Source: Chrysoporthe austroafricana (lineage: Eukaryota; Ascomycota; Sordariomycetes; Diaporthales; Cryphonectriaceae). From it: 64,000 nucleotides of DNA. The position numbers were made by a program, and so were the translations under genes. The notes under the pieces are model-generated. The model made no database searches, had not been told where the DNA came from, and worked only from the letters and a program-made list of their open reading frames with translations. The DNA lies in contig JYIP02000002.1 of assembly GCA_001051155.2 (NCBI GenBank), forward strand, positions 1,557,583-1,621,582, read 5' to 3'. Shown here one piece after another: positions 1 through 10,177 of the stretch; position 1 is the stretch's first letter; every line of letters begins with the position of its first letter.

Positions 1-276
1 GAGGTCGCTGCCAGCAGGCAGGTCCTCGATGACTTCTATCGAGTGGATTTTGTCGAACTCTGGCGTGGCGTCCTAGGCAGACACGCATTAGACTTCGGGC
101 TCTCGCAGGGTGACCAGGGTGGTTTTGACACTTACGGCCCCGGCCTGCTTGAGCAGGATCGCAGAGCCTCCAGGATGCTTATCTAGAAAAGTGGTCACAT
201 CGTAGACTCTGTTGTGTATAACTATCCAGCAAGAGTCCGAGGACTTGTGCTTGGCGATCTCAGAGCCGCTCAACAT
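1..276 (-). CDS. Cytochrome b5-domain protein, N-terminal part (cut by window edge)
   Basis: Two exons on the minus strand: 136-276 and 1-72, joined across a 63-bp intron with a GTAAGT donor and CTAG acceptor. The joined protein runs from ATG at 276 through a cytochrome b5-like heme domain: Cys-Trp-Ile near residue 16, the heme-ligand motif HPGG near residue 35, then QAGA joined in frame to DATPEFDKIHS, which carries the second heme-ligand histidine. The domain lies at the extreme N-terminus, as in fungal flavocytochrome b2-like enzymes (FMN-dependent L-lactate or 2-hydroxyacid dehydrogenases). The catalytic part lies outside the window, so that identity is an inference; a cytochrome b5 reductase-like or desaturase-like fusion is possible. 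No targeting sequence precedes the heme domain, which suggests a cytosolic rather than a mitochondrial form. Confidence 0.75.
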
Positions 277-1003
277 GGCGGCGGCGGTGGTGGTCGGATA
301 GCACGTACTACTTCCTGCAGTGAGCTTGACGAGGTAGGTCCGTGGTCAGCAGAGGATTCTCAGAGCTGATTGTCGACCTGAGACCTTCTTGCAGGAGCTT
401 CAGGAGACCACGAAGAAGATCAGATGGTGAGGGAAAGGTCAAAAGGGAATAAATTGCAGCACGATGCTTCGGTGATTTATTTCCAGGGATTGAGCCGTGT
501 GTAGGTGCCGCTGTCAAACCGGGGACAGCATGCGGGGAAGAATGGCGGAAGGGTTGGGGATTTGGAGACACGAATATTATCTTCAGATGTCGTGATAGGC
601 TGTAACAACCACCTCCCCTTTTTTACTATGCATTTTCGTTCTTTTTACCCCCTCCCTCCTCCTTTCAAAATTCTTTTACCTTATGTATTATTTCATTCGC
701 CTCAGATCGCCACCACGAATGTACTTTGACAGGCGAGTATTGTATCGCCAGTCAGGACCTAAGACATAGATACACTATGCAGGGTATTGGTAGGTCATAG
801 TTCGAGGGCCTCGGACAGTCGTACGATAATTCGTCGGAGACGATTTCGGCGACTTCGAAGTGCAAGAAAACCAGAGCTAGATCAACGAAGTACTGGATTT
901 CACATGCGTGCTCATGGGGAACTACCTTCGTTGCCTATCTGCCCTTGGTCACCTACCACCCCCCTCCATTCTCGCGAGAGAGGACGGACGGGGAGCTTGT
1001 GTA
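277..1003. other. Intergenic, 727 bp
   Basis: This stretch separates the 5' end of the cytochrome b5-domain gene from the 3' end of the GDSL esterase gene; both run leftwards. It should hold the promoter of the former. A pyrimidine-rich tract lies at about 605-675. Short open frames here show no family resemblance and no coding-like composition. Confidence 0.6.
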
Positions 1004-2524
1004 TCATGAACTCGCCGACGTCCAGGTCTTACTCCAGGTTCCATTGCCATTAACAATGTTCACAAACTCCTGGGCAATGATCCGATCCGTCTGCTCCGAG
1101 GGGTGCAGCGTATCGTACCACATGTAGCTATCTCGGACAGACGAATTGTCACAAGTGCTGCCGCACTCAGTAATTGTCGAGGTCACATTCAGAGGCACGG
1201 TGCCATTGAGGTACGCTGAAGGGTTATGCCAGATATCGCTCAACTGTATAATCTTGTGGTTAGAAGCGCATATTGACAAAATTGAGAAGCTCGAACAGGT
1301 AGGCGATAATTTCCTTACCAGTGCGTGAACGTCGTAGATCGTAAATGAACTCCCAGGATATCGTCCAGAGATCAACATCTCGTACGGCGACTGAAAGTTG
1401 TATACCGCGTTGACCAGTGCGACGTACTCGCGCATCTTCTCGCTCACGAGTGTCCTGCAGTCCCGCCTCTGAGCATTCTGACAGAGATGCGCCAAATGGA
1501 ATCGAGCAGGCAAGGGGGAGCTCCTGGAGCTAAAGGGGAAGAAACAATATGAAAGAAGGAAGCATACACGTTGGGGCTGTATTGGTCCTCGTTCAGCCAG
1601 TATTGAGAATCAACCACCCCTCCGTTTCCCGGGAGAGCATACATCGGAGCATAATTGAGAGGAGCTATGTTTAGGAGCACAAAGTTACGTGCCCCTATAC
1701 CGTACAATACGTCGAATTGCTCGTAGACACAGCTGATGTAGTCCAGAATACTAATATTCAGCCGATTATCCGTGAAGAAAGCAGCTGTGTTTGATTAGAA
1801 AGATATTCTTCTCGAGTCAGGCTTTTGATTGTGGTAATTAGATGAGCCCCAGTGACACCAGTCCTTCGCCCGAGAGAGCAGGTCATTATATATTGTGGAG
1901 CGGAATTCTCACCTGGCCCGAGATCATTTGTGCCGATCCAGATCGCACTGTTCACAAGAAGTTAGGGAACTTGTTCAATAGAAGCGTAAGAGAATGCCAT
2001 TTACTAGATTGTCTCATTGGCTGAGTCAACCAGAGAGCCGTTGCCAATATATTCGTTATCCTCAAGAAATAAAGGCACCTGGTCTTGCTTCACCCCGCTC
2101 CGAGTAGACGGAGAGAAATAGGTGTCACAAACTGCTCCCGAGACAGCATAATCATAGAGATTGATGCCAGTATATTGTTGGACGTATTCAGTCCAGATTC
2201 GGCCACCGGTCGTGGTATCTGTGGACTGCAGGCAAGTCTCTATCAGCACCTGCCCTTCAGCTAACATCGATGGACGGGTCTCTCACAGGGCTTGCATCCG
2301 GCGCTGGGGTGTAGGAGTGAACTCCATCGTCCGTGTAGGAATCGCCAAATACTCTGTGAAAGTCAACCTTACGTTAGAAAATCTGATAGAAATTTTCGAG
2401 CAAGCTAGGCTCCATACACTAAACTTGAAAACGCATCTAGAGTGGCTGAACCGGTGAGAGCGGCCAAAGCTGGGCTACTCAGCCAGCGGAGCAGTAGACA
2501 GACACGAAAACCTTTCATCGCCAT
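1004..2524 (-). CDS. Secreted GDSL/SGNH acetylesterase, CE16-like
   Basis: Seven exons (2418-2524, 2287-2353, 2005-2225, 1913-1947, 1568-1784, 1319-1529, 1004-1243) join without frame breaks into 365 residues. The N-terminus is a signal peptide (basic start, Leu-rich core, Ser-Pro-Ala-Leu-Ala cleavage-like end). Family landmarks follow in order: VFGDSYTD with the nucleophile serine, GGRIW, YAVSGAVC, IGTNDLG (block III), FVLLNIAPL, and the C-terminal WYDTLHPS block with the catalytic Asp and His. This is the pattern of carbohydrate esterase family 16, which removes acetyl groups from hemicellulose oligosaccharides outside the cell. All introns are 50-130 bp and several split codons at conserved motifs, so single-exon gene prediction would miss most of the gene. 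The last intron is a multiple of three and stop-free, so retention would give a slightly longer protein. Substrate is not shown by the sequence. Confidence 0.88.
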
Positions 2525-3454
2525 GGATCCCAAGATGGTCGTTTTCGGTGGTTTCTTTCTTCTTGTTTTCTTTTTTGAGCAGCAGTATGGTGCTTTATAA
2601 GATTCTGGTGAAGGAATGTTCTCGTGGCAGAGTTTGATACTATTTGTTCGCCATGCCTCCCCTCAAATCTTATGCTCAAAGTTTCGTAACTTTATCTCCG
2701 CATTCAGTCGCCCATTGCCGCCTGAACCTTCTCTAATGGTGTAATATCTTGGCAACTGGCTATCAGCTGTTGACACCTTCCTAAGCTAGGTTACTTGCGC
2801 TCATGCTCCTCGGGATATTTGTGAACGAGTGCTACTCTGAAGCGGAGAAAATGAAGATGGCGTCCTGTAAGATCACAACCTGTAGGAAGACTAGTTCAAA
2901 GACTCAGAAAATAGGGGAAAAGAATTCAATTCAATATTCAGCCCCAGCAACTCGGGTAAGGAGAATATCTATCTATATATACTAAATATATTCGTTGAAT
3001 ATCTGGAAGATATATTGATTGGTTGCCTAGACATTGAACAATGAAGTGAGGCAGAATTGTCGCACGACTCTCACGTCAGCTTATTATAAGCCCATGGTGC
3101 AGTGATTTTTAGCACTACCTGGATGCCTGAGTACCTACTTGAATCGGCGTTGTTCACGAAATTCACATAGCACTTGGAAATGCATACAGTTAAATTGACC
3201 ATCGCATCGACTTATCGTTGAACGAGGTCGCAATAGGCGCTTTAGTAATTATTGCAAGGTTGGCTGGATTGCCTAGTTAGGTATCCCGTAAATTTTGTGT
3301 AGCCCCATCTAGTCTCCACGAATTATGATGCAGCCTACTGTCTCCAAAATCGGCAGCCATAGTCATGCGATATGGTTGAATGTGCATCGCTGCGTCCTCC
3401 ACCACCCGTCACGACTTTGACTGCCCACGCTTGTGGTGAGGCACTACCTTCAAG
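2525..3454. other. Divergent intergenic region, 930 bp
   Basis: This region lies between the starts of the leftward GDSL esterase and the rightward GLOD5-like gene and should hold both promoters. It is moderately AT-rich around 2930-3030, with a short TA-rich run at about 2967-3015. I found no open frame with a recognisable domain. Confidence 0.6.
2594..2599 (-). promoter_or_regulatory. TATA-box-like element upstream of the GDSL esterase
   Basis: TATAAA reads on the minus strand about 70 bp before the start codon at 2524. The position is close for a TATA box in a filamentous fungus, so this is a weak call. Confidence 0.35.
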
Positions 3455-3950
3455 ATGTCCAAGCCTTTGGCAATTGTCAGGTCTCTAGACCATCTTGTCC
3501 TTACCTGCGCAAGCGTACCAGCGACGATCAGCTGGTACAGCAGGTACCTCGGGATGAAGGCCGAGACATTCACTCCACCGTCAGATCCTTCCGTCCAGCG
3601 TCATGCCTTGAGATTTGGCTCACAGAAGATCAATCTACACCAGAAGGGCAAAGAGTTCGAGCCAAAGGCTGCGAGTGCCCTCCCAGGGACTGCGGACGTG
3701 TGCTTTCTAGTGGGCGAGGAATCGAACCTGGAGGGCCTGGTGCAAGAGTTTCATAAGGAGGGCATAGAGGTACTTGAGGGGGCAAAGGTTGTTTCTCGTA
3801 CTGGAGCACGGGGCAAACTCCGGAGTGTTTACGTCAGAGATCCAGATGGCAATTTAGTTGAGTGAGTGGCCGCACGAGTGTTTTCAAGAGGGCTGTATGG
3901 TTAAATGAAAGCTGACTAGCTTGAGAAGGTTGTCACAGTACGTTGAATAG
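3455..3950 (+). CDS. Glyoxalase/VOC-fold protein, GLOD5-like
   Basis: A single vicinal-oxygen-chelate domain makes up nearly the whole protein. Landmarks are SLDHLVLT at the first beta strand (first metal-ligand His), SWYSRYLGM, HALRFG, INLHQKGKEFEPKA (second His), and RTGARG followed by RDPDGNLVE (metal-ligand Glu). These match glyoxalase-domain-containing protein 5, whose reaction is poorly defined. I propose a 64-bp intron (3862-3925, GTGAGT donor, TTGAG acceptor) that keeps the glutamate and adds RLSQYVE, resembling the usual family ending of Ser-x-Tyr after that glutamate; the total is 143 residues. Without splicing the frame stops at 3865 directly after the same glutamate, so either form keeps the domain. 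Only the last few residues are uncertain. Confidence 0.82.
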
Positions 3951-4345
3951 TGTTAATAGTATCTATGTCCTTCGTGCATAGAGTTGTGTTCTATCAGTTG
4001 GGATATACGGAGAAGTTCTCTACTAGGAGCTTTGATACTAGCATATTGATCTTACAATGAGCGATGATACTTGCTTCAACTTCGGTAGGCTGAGAAAGCT
4101 CGGAGTGACGGCTTCTGGAGTGGGTGCACTTCATGATGTTCTCACAGTGTTTGAAAGCTAGGTTTTTCGTTGACTCTAGTCACGCCGCTGTTTCCGAGCA
4201 CACAGCAGAGCGGACTGCATATTCGTCGCGAAAGCGCCGTCTCTTTGTCCACTAGGCTCCTCATGTAATGAGAAATACAGACCATGAAAGTTATTTGTCA
4301 TAGGCTGTTGTTCTGCTGAGGGCTGCATGTGTGATCAAGCCTTGC
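3951..4345. other. Convergent intergenic region, 395 bp
   Basis: The 3' ends of the GLOD5-like gene and the Aim6-like gene face each other here. I see no gene, repeat or RNA. It should contain both polyadenylation regions. Confidence 0.6.
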
Positions 4346-5743
4346 CTATCCAATGATGTACCTTCCGTTGGCGCCCGCGCTCACCTTCGGAACTACCGCT
4401 TTCAATCCATATAGACAGGTTCTGTCTGGGGGTTGTGCTTCTCTCAAACGCCATTTCTTGAGTATCCTAGCATATCCAATCCAGCCTGCGGTCACGCCAA
4501 TGACCCCGGCCATCACTGAAAGTGCGATCATCAGGTGAACATTGCGCACATAGACACTCGTCCAGTCCCCCCTTGCCGCGGAAAACACGTCATCCGCGTT
4601 TAGGATCCCTCCATTCTCGTCAGCCAGGACGCCCCATATGTAATCACGATAGCTTTTAGGCCAGTCGGGTGTATCCCAGTAGCGAGGCTCAAGCCCGCTT
4701 AGGCGAGCGATTCTGAGCTGCTCGCGCAGTGTCTGTAATTGCCTCCGACTGAACCCGAACTTGACATCGCCTATGGCCTTCTTAAATGAGATTGATGTGT
4801 AAAACGCGTTCTCGGGGAAGTACTTTCTCATACTCCCGGCCATTTTGAAGGTCTGGCCGTTGTAGTTGATGTCCCAAAACTTGTTATTCTCCATCATGTC
4901 CAGCAAAGGAGCATCTAAGAACGTGTCATGATACGCGTGGAAGGCGGAATATCCATCCGGAAAAGGATGAATCCTGTACCCATCTGGAGTGATGTCCTCC
5001 TGCACCTTGTAGTATGTCATTTTGTCCAGGTTGCCTGACCCTACGACAGTGATGGGGCCGGGCCAGATCTCCATACGCTGACCTTCGAAGGAGTCCGGAG
5101 CGACAAGGACACGCTCGTAGCGCGTGAGATACTGCTTCTTCCTCAGGGGCTCTAGCTGCTTCATGACCAAAGGCCAGACATCCCATGGATCGGACTTGAC
5201 ATCAATTAATAGGATGAGGCTCTCGTTTGGTTTGGAGCCGAAGACGCCCCGGGCGCGGTCGAAGGCCGTGAAGTTGTCCCACGACGACTCGACAGTGTTG
5301 CGATAGTCGAGGATCCGTAGGAGAGGGTCGATATACATAGACTGCAGTGTCCTCTCCGGAGAGAGTGATGCTCGATCGTGGCCGACAAGGAGGTCCTTTC
5401 CATCGTCTGTGAGCCAAACGTCCGCCTCCGTACCCGTACACCCGGCCATCAAGGCAGTGAAGAGGGGGTGTTCGCGCCAGTAGTCGTTATGCGAGTGGCA
5501 AAGGACCGGGAAGACGGAGTCCGAGAAATTTTGAATCCACAGCGAATTGAGGGAACCATCTTGGGAGAGCGGATCTGCGAATTGGGAGTATCGCCACGTT
5601 TTCAACATTAGAGGGTTGTCGAGGAAGAGCAACGCAAATAAGCACAATCTATCGGGCTTTTTGTGAGTTGCATGCGCAAGGTTCAGATCTATCGGCAAGG
5701 CGTCTGGACAATTAACTCACATGGCTATACCGCATCCGCTCAT
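4346..5743 (-). CDS. Aim6-like PLC/GDPD-fold membrane protein
   Basis: The main exon (4346-5648) encodes VLCHSHNDYWREHPL, then GCTGTEADVWLTDDGKDLLVGHD, the first catalytic-region blocks of the PLC-like/glycerophosphodiester phosphodiesterase fold in the fungal Aim6 (altered inheritance of mitochondria 6) family. The long frame has no ATG near its 5' end. A 23-bp first exon (5721-5743) with ATG at 5743, a 72-bp intron with GTGAGT donor and a CTCAC branch site, and an acceptor at 5649 restores a hydrophobic N-terminus (IAILCLFALLFL) in frame. One transmembrane helix lies near the C-terminus (LMIALSVMAGVIGVTAGWIG) with a short basic tail, so the catalytic domain is probably lumenal. The total is about 441 residues. 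The substrate is unknown. Confidence 0.82.
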
Positions 5744-8476
5744 GCATGTTGCAAGCCAAAACGCAACATCCCGTTCAACACTAGGGGTTTTCAGCTTCTG
5801 TATGCTTCTATTCCATAATACACGGTATCAACTTTTAGCTGAGACGAAGGGGGCAAATAGACTTGCTGATGTGCAGGTCGGGGCTAAGGACAGTCCGCGG
5901 CGCAATAGACGTGAGACGGGCATCGTTACAGGGTGACTAGATTTCTCATAATAACAAGAGCACTGGACTCTCCTCAAGAGATCAAGCCCTATGCACGGTT
6001 CCGAGTCCCAGAGCACTATTTAGGTATGCACTTGGGATGCGAAATTCAAGTCGTAGGATCAGGCAAAGAGGCGGAGCAGCGATGCAAAGGATTGAGGCAA
6101 GTGGGCCACGAGCTTCCTGGCGGCTATATCTGCCCATTTACACGTGTCAACCGATGCCGTTCTGCTTGCAGATCATTGCTAACAAGCATGACTAGGAGCG
6201 TGACGAAAAAGATGACGAGGACTAGGCACAGGCAACAGTTTCTTACGTTACGTGAGCTACATAGGCCTTGACCAGATAAAGCTTACATTTTGATTAGTTG
6301 AAAGCTCGCGTTTTGACCAGGTGAGAGCTCGCATTTAGGTGACCAGCTCTCCTGGCCGCTAATCTGCCGCGTTTCCAGCATTCTTCCTATAAGTCGGAAC
6401 ATTCACTTCCTGGCACCTCTGGCAGCCACACCGCTGTACTATTTGTATTATAATCTAGGCTTAGTAGTATTAGGATAATGTTGTTCCGGATCCAATATCT
6501 CTTACTCCTACCTGCATTCAAATGGAATACCCTATTGCTCTTTTATTAATTTACTACCAAACTTTCAAAAAAATAGAAAATCTCAACTTGACAAATATAA
6601 GAGCTAGAATAAAGAGGAAACATATATTAGAAAGCTTGCATTCTCAGCTTTCGATTTTTTTTTTTTCCGTTTTTAAAATATGAGTTATAACTGATAAGTA
6701 AAGTCAAAATTAATTCTTACCAAAAAATTCTCGAAAACTCTTAAATCCTATATTGCCGCACTTATTGTTCTACTTGTATTCAAAAGGAACTTTCCGTTTT
6801 CAAAAATATAAATTTAATTTTTTTTTTAAAAAAAAAAATTAAGAAAAACCCCCGGCTTAAAGTGATAGTATTGCGAATTAACGAAAAAAGGATAAAAGGT
6901 TTTATTTGAATACAAATAAGAGTGTATAAGAACTGCAAGCGTTTATTACTTATATAACTCAAAGATTAGGGTTATTAAGATCAAGACGGATCCAAAGCAG
7001 GATCAAGTAATCCACGACAGAAAAGCGGAGTTATAAAATTGGAACGTTTCGTTCTGTCAGATAGATCTCATAGCTGCTCTTCAGTCGTCGATCTTAGTGT
7101 TTATTCATTTGATTCCTCACTTGAATAGCTTAGCCACGAGTGATCACTGCACATACCACGGACTTCACGACAAGACAAGGTGATCCCCTGAGCTGTATTC
7201 CTGACCTAATCCCAACCGACCACAGGATACATCGGACCCAAGATTTAGGTGTGTGATCATTACATGAAAGTGACGTGTGAAGTCAGTTTCAGACTGCCAA
7301 AGACGCTTGGCAGAGTATCTCTCGTCGTAAATATTATCCTTGTTCCCAGATCCAAGTGACCTTCGCTAAGGCACTATTGGCAGGTCGAAGCCGCCACTTT
7401 CGACCTGAGCACTCTGAGTTCTCCGTGCCAAAACACTTTTCCGCATGGGCGCCCAGAGCTTTGACTACAGCCAATTCCTGAAGGTTAATGTAAATACATC
7501 CAGCATATTCCACGTAGGTGAAGAAATTCCATGCGCCAAGAAAACAAATATGGTCATACTGTTAAATGCCGATTCTTTCAGAAACGAATCTTATGCACCC
7601 CGCTTGATACGATCCCAAAGTTTCTCGTGCCGGCCCAGCTTAAGGGATGTCCCAGGAACAACCCACACGAGCAAAGCACGATTGGCGATGGCTGACGTAG
7701 GTGTCCTTCGTAACAGCACCGCTAAGACGTTTTCAGAGCGGCCGGAGCCCCAAAATGCTAGGCTGAGGCGAAAGAGCGCAGGTATCATTAGGCAGCGTGA
7801 GCTCTTGGCGGGACTGAAATACAAGGATGCGACTTTATCAGTTTGGTCTGAGCGAGCTTAGCTCTGCGATCAGACGCGAACTACTCCGATTCTGACCTAT
7901 GAAGTGCTTTGAGTCCCCTGACAGATTGATCAAATCCGTGGCTCTCCAATGGCGCCGCGCGATTGGTCTGCTGCATCCGGATTAGATTTCGAGACTTAAC
8001 TACCAGCCTGGTCCTTGGCTCGAGAATGTGGGGTATTGAGTTAACGACATGGGCATTAGGTGCTACTGGGTGCATACCGAGTATTGCGTACTAACATACT
8101 TCTCAAACCGCCTAGGGCTTAGAGGCTTTCTTGCTAGAATTGATCCCTGCGAGGCGGGACGGGCAGGACGGCACGATTTACAGATCTTACAGATTTCACA
8201 CCTTACAAAGTTCCCAGGTTGTCCTTATATTACTGCTGCAGTGTCAAAGCGTAACGCATTGAAACACCAGTAGGTTTTGCGTCTGCTCCTCGAGACCGAG
8301 GTATTTTGATCTACTTTTGTGATAAACGGACTTTGCAACGACAGGCTCCGACCCCAGTTGCCCATTTGCTTTCCGGTAATACTATTTATCGCCGTCTGTA
8401 GTGCGTGTCTTGCCCCCTTATCTGGCTATTTGAGATCACTAACGCACATGTACAGTGTGTCTCAATATCCCACATT
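5744..8476. other. Intergenic 2.7 kb with AT-rich island at about 6.42-7.0 kb
   Basis: No convincing gene lies here. From about 6420 to 7000 the sequence turns strongly AT-rich, with homopolymer runs and many TA dinucleotides, unlike its surroundings; this is the usual look of repeat-induced point mutation or of an old decayed element. Copies of a short CATTCAAA / ATTTGAAT-type motif occur near both sides of the island, but I could not define terminal repeats. A frame at 7445-7861 (138 codons) has no recognisable family. The right part should hold the promoter of the receptor gene at 8477. Confidence 0.55.
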
Positions 8477-9811
8477 ATGGCTTCCGACGCGAATATATCT
8501 TACGATATTAAGACCCTCTCGCCTCTATCGCCACCAGTTAAAAGAGATGTTGCTACTATGGGCATACTTGGGCTACTCTCATTCTTGGCCTGTGCTTCTC
8601 TTTTTGCGTACATCACCGTCCGAGTCCTCCAGTCGCGACGGAGCAACGATAAAAACAAACCGGGGCTCAGCACCCACGATGCAGATACATTCGACAAGAT
8701 GACATTTGGGGCGAATCGACAGCCGCCTACCTCGGATATGACGAAGATCCTATCACAGAACTTGGAAAACCGACAGGCCCAGGCTGCGACGAGCCTAAAG
8801 TTCAACTCATTCCTCACTCTGATCCACCACCTCCTGGTGGCCGATATGTTCCAGGCTACGTCGTTCCTTTTCAGCCTGACCTGGTGGCGATATGATGGGA
8901 TCTTCGTGCCCTCGGCGACCTGCGCGGCCCAGGGCTTCTTCCTCAACCTCGGGAGCCTTTCTACCAGCGCCTTTCTCATATCGATCTCGCTAAACACCCT
9001 GCTCACAGCTGTATGGGGTTACAAGTTCTCCCGGCGCTCAGCCTGGCTCCTCGCGAGCATGAATTGGATCTTCGCATTCCTGCTGTCCTTCATAAGCTTA
9101 GGGATCTCTCGACGCACATTTTCCGAGCATGAGGGGTGGTACTATGCCAGGTCTAAGTCGCTCTGCTGGGTAAATTGGAAATATGCGTCAAAGTACGGCT
9201 TCTGGCTCCAGAATCTCTGGATAACCTTGGCTATCGGGCTCACCCTCATCTGTTACACGTGGATCTTCATCGTGTGGGTGCGGCGCAAACTGGCAAGCAG
9301 ACGAACGCTGCGGCTCAGGGGGGAGAACACGCCGAGGGAGCCTTCTGGCTTACACCCGGCTTTTCTAGTATATCCTGTTATCTTTACCTTGTGTTCGGCA
9401 CCAATTCTACTTGTCGGCCTTATCGCTGCAAACGGTACCCGGATCACCAACATGTATCTGTCGCTAGTGTCGATCCTATCATCGGTGGCCGGGTTGCTGG
9501 ATGCAATTCTCTGGTCCACAACTATTCTCTTCAGCTCACATAGAGAACTTGAGGAAGTTGGTCTTGGCAAATACAACTTTATCAGGACCCCTGAAAGAGT
9601 TTACGGAAATATAGTTTGGGTTGAAGGGGCAACACAAAGCCAAAGCAAGGGCCAAAGTATCGAGGAATCTAGCAGAGGAAAATGGTGGAAGCTTAACGGC
9701 GGTGATAGGCGGTCGTCTGGAGTCACTCAAGGCAGTGAACGCCATGGCGAGGATGGCATACAGTTGGACACAATCACAATGGTGACAGTGAACTATGTGC
9801 AATCAGGGTAA
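8477..9811 (+). CDS. Seven-transmembrane receptor, Git3/cAMP-receptor-like
   Basis: A 444-residue protein without introns, starting at ATG 8477 (MASDAN); the open frame extends further upstream without another good start. Seven hydrophobic segments are visible: GILGLLSFLACASLFAYI, FLTLIHHLLVADMFQ, LNLGSLSTSAFLISISLNTL, the SAWLLASMNWIFAFLLSF segment, LWITLAIGLTLICYTWIFIV, FLVYPVIFTLCSAPILLVGL, and LVSILSSVAGLLDAILWS. The LLVADMFQA sequence of helix 2, the Trp-Trp after it, a Cys in the first extracellular loop and a basic third intracellular loop (WVRRKLASRRTLRLRG) fit the fungal Git3/cAMP-receptor-like GPCR group, which couples nutrient or other signals to heterotrimeric G proteins. The hydrophilic C-terminal tail of about 90 residues is rich in Gly, Ser and Arg. 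Ligand unknown. Confidence 0.8.
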   Translation: MASDANISYDIKTLSPLSPPVKRDVATMGILGLLSFLACASLFAYITVRVLQSRRSNDKNKPGLSTHDADTFDKMTFGANRQPPTSDMTKILSQNLENRQAQAATSLKFNSFLTLIHHLLVADMFQATSFLFSLTWWRYDGIFVPSATCAAQGFFLNLGSLSTSAFLISISLNTLLTAVWGYKFSRRSAWLLASMNWIFAFLLSFISLGISRRTFSEHEGWYYARSKSLCWVNWKYASKYGFWLQNLWITLAIGLTLICYTWIFIVWVRRKLASRRTLRLRGENTPREPSGLHPAFLVYPVIFTLCSAPILLVGLIAANGTRITNMYLSLVSILSSVAGLLDAILWSTTILFSSHRELEEVGLGKYNFIRTPERVYGNIVWVEGATQSQSKGQSIEESSRGKWWKLNGGDRRSSGVTQGSERHGEDGIQLDTITMVTVNYVQSG

Positions 9812-10177
9812 AGGCGTTACCGAACCAATCAGGAGAATAGTGGGTATAGCAAACAACTAGCAAATATTAATATATGTCGTGGCAATGAGCCAAGGACAGC
9901 CCTTGCTCTTAAGTTTGGCGTTCTCCTGGTTGTGACCGGACACTGTGAGAGTATTGGATATTCGCCCGTGTTCACGACATCATCATGAGGCCACTCTCAG
10001 ATGATTCGATGTGTTTTCCGAGCCAGATAACACTCCAGCAAGCGAGAGAGGTTGATCACACCATGCAGAAGAAATCAAAGCGACTGTCCTGATGCGCTAC
10101 AAAAGCCTCCGGCCAGGACCACCTACCACGCACCTCGTTGGCACAAATACCTGAACCAAGGTGATGACCTTTCGATC
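9812..10177. other. Intergenic, 366 bp
   Basis: This is the gap between the receptor gene and the histidine-phosphatase-fold gene, both rightward. I see no gene. It should contain the terminator of the first and the promoter of the second. Confidence 0.55.

Noticed and set aside
7445..7861. 138-codon plus-strand frame starting ATG
   Set aside because: No recognisable domain, no neighbouring exons that extend it, and it lies next to an AT-rich decayed region; likely chance.
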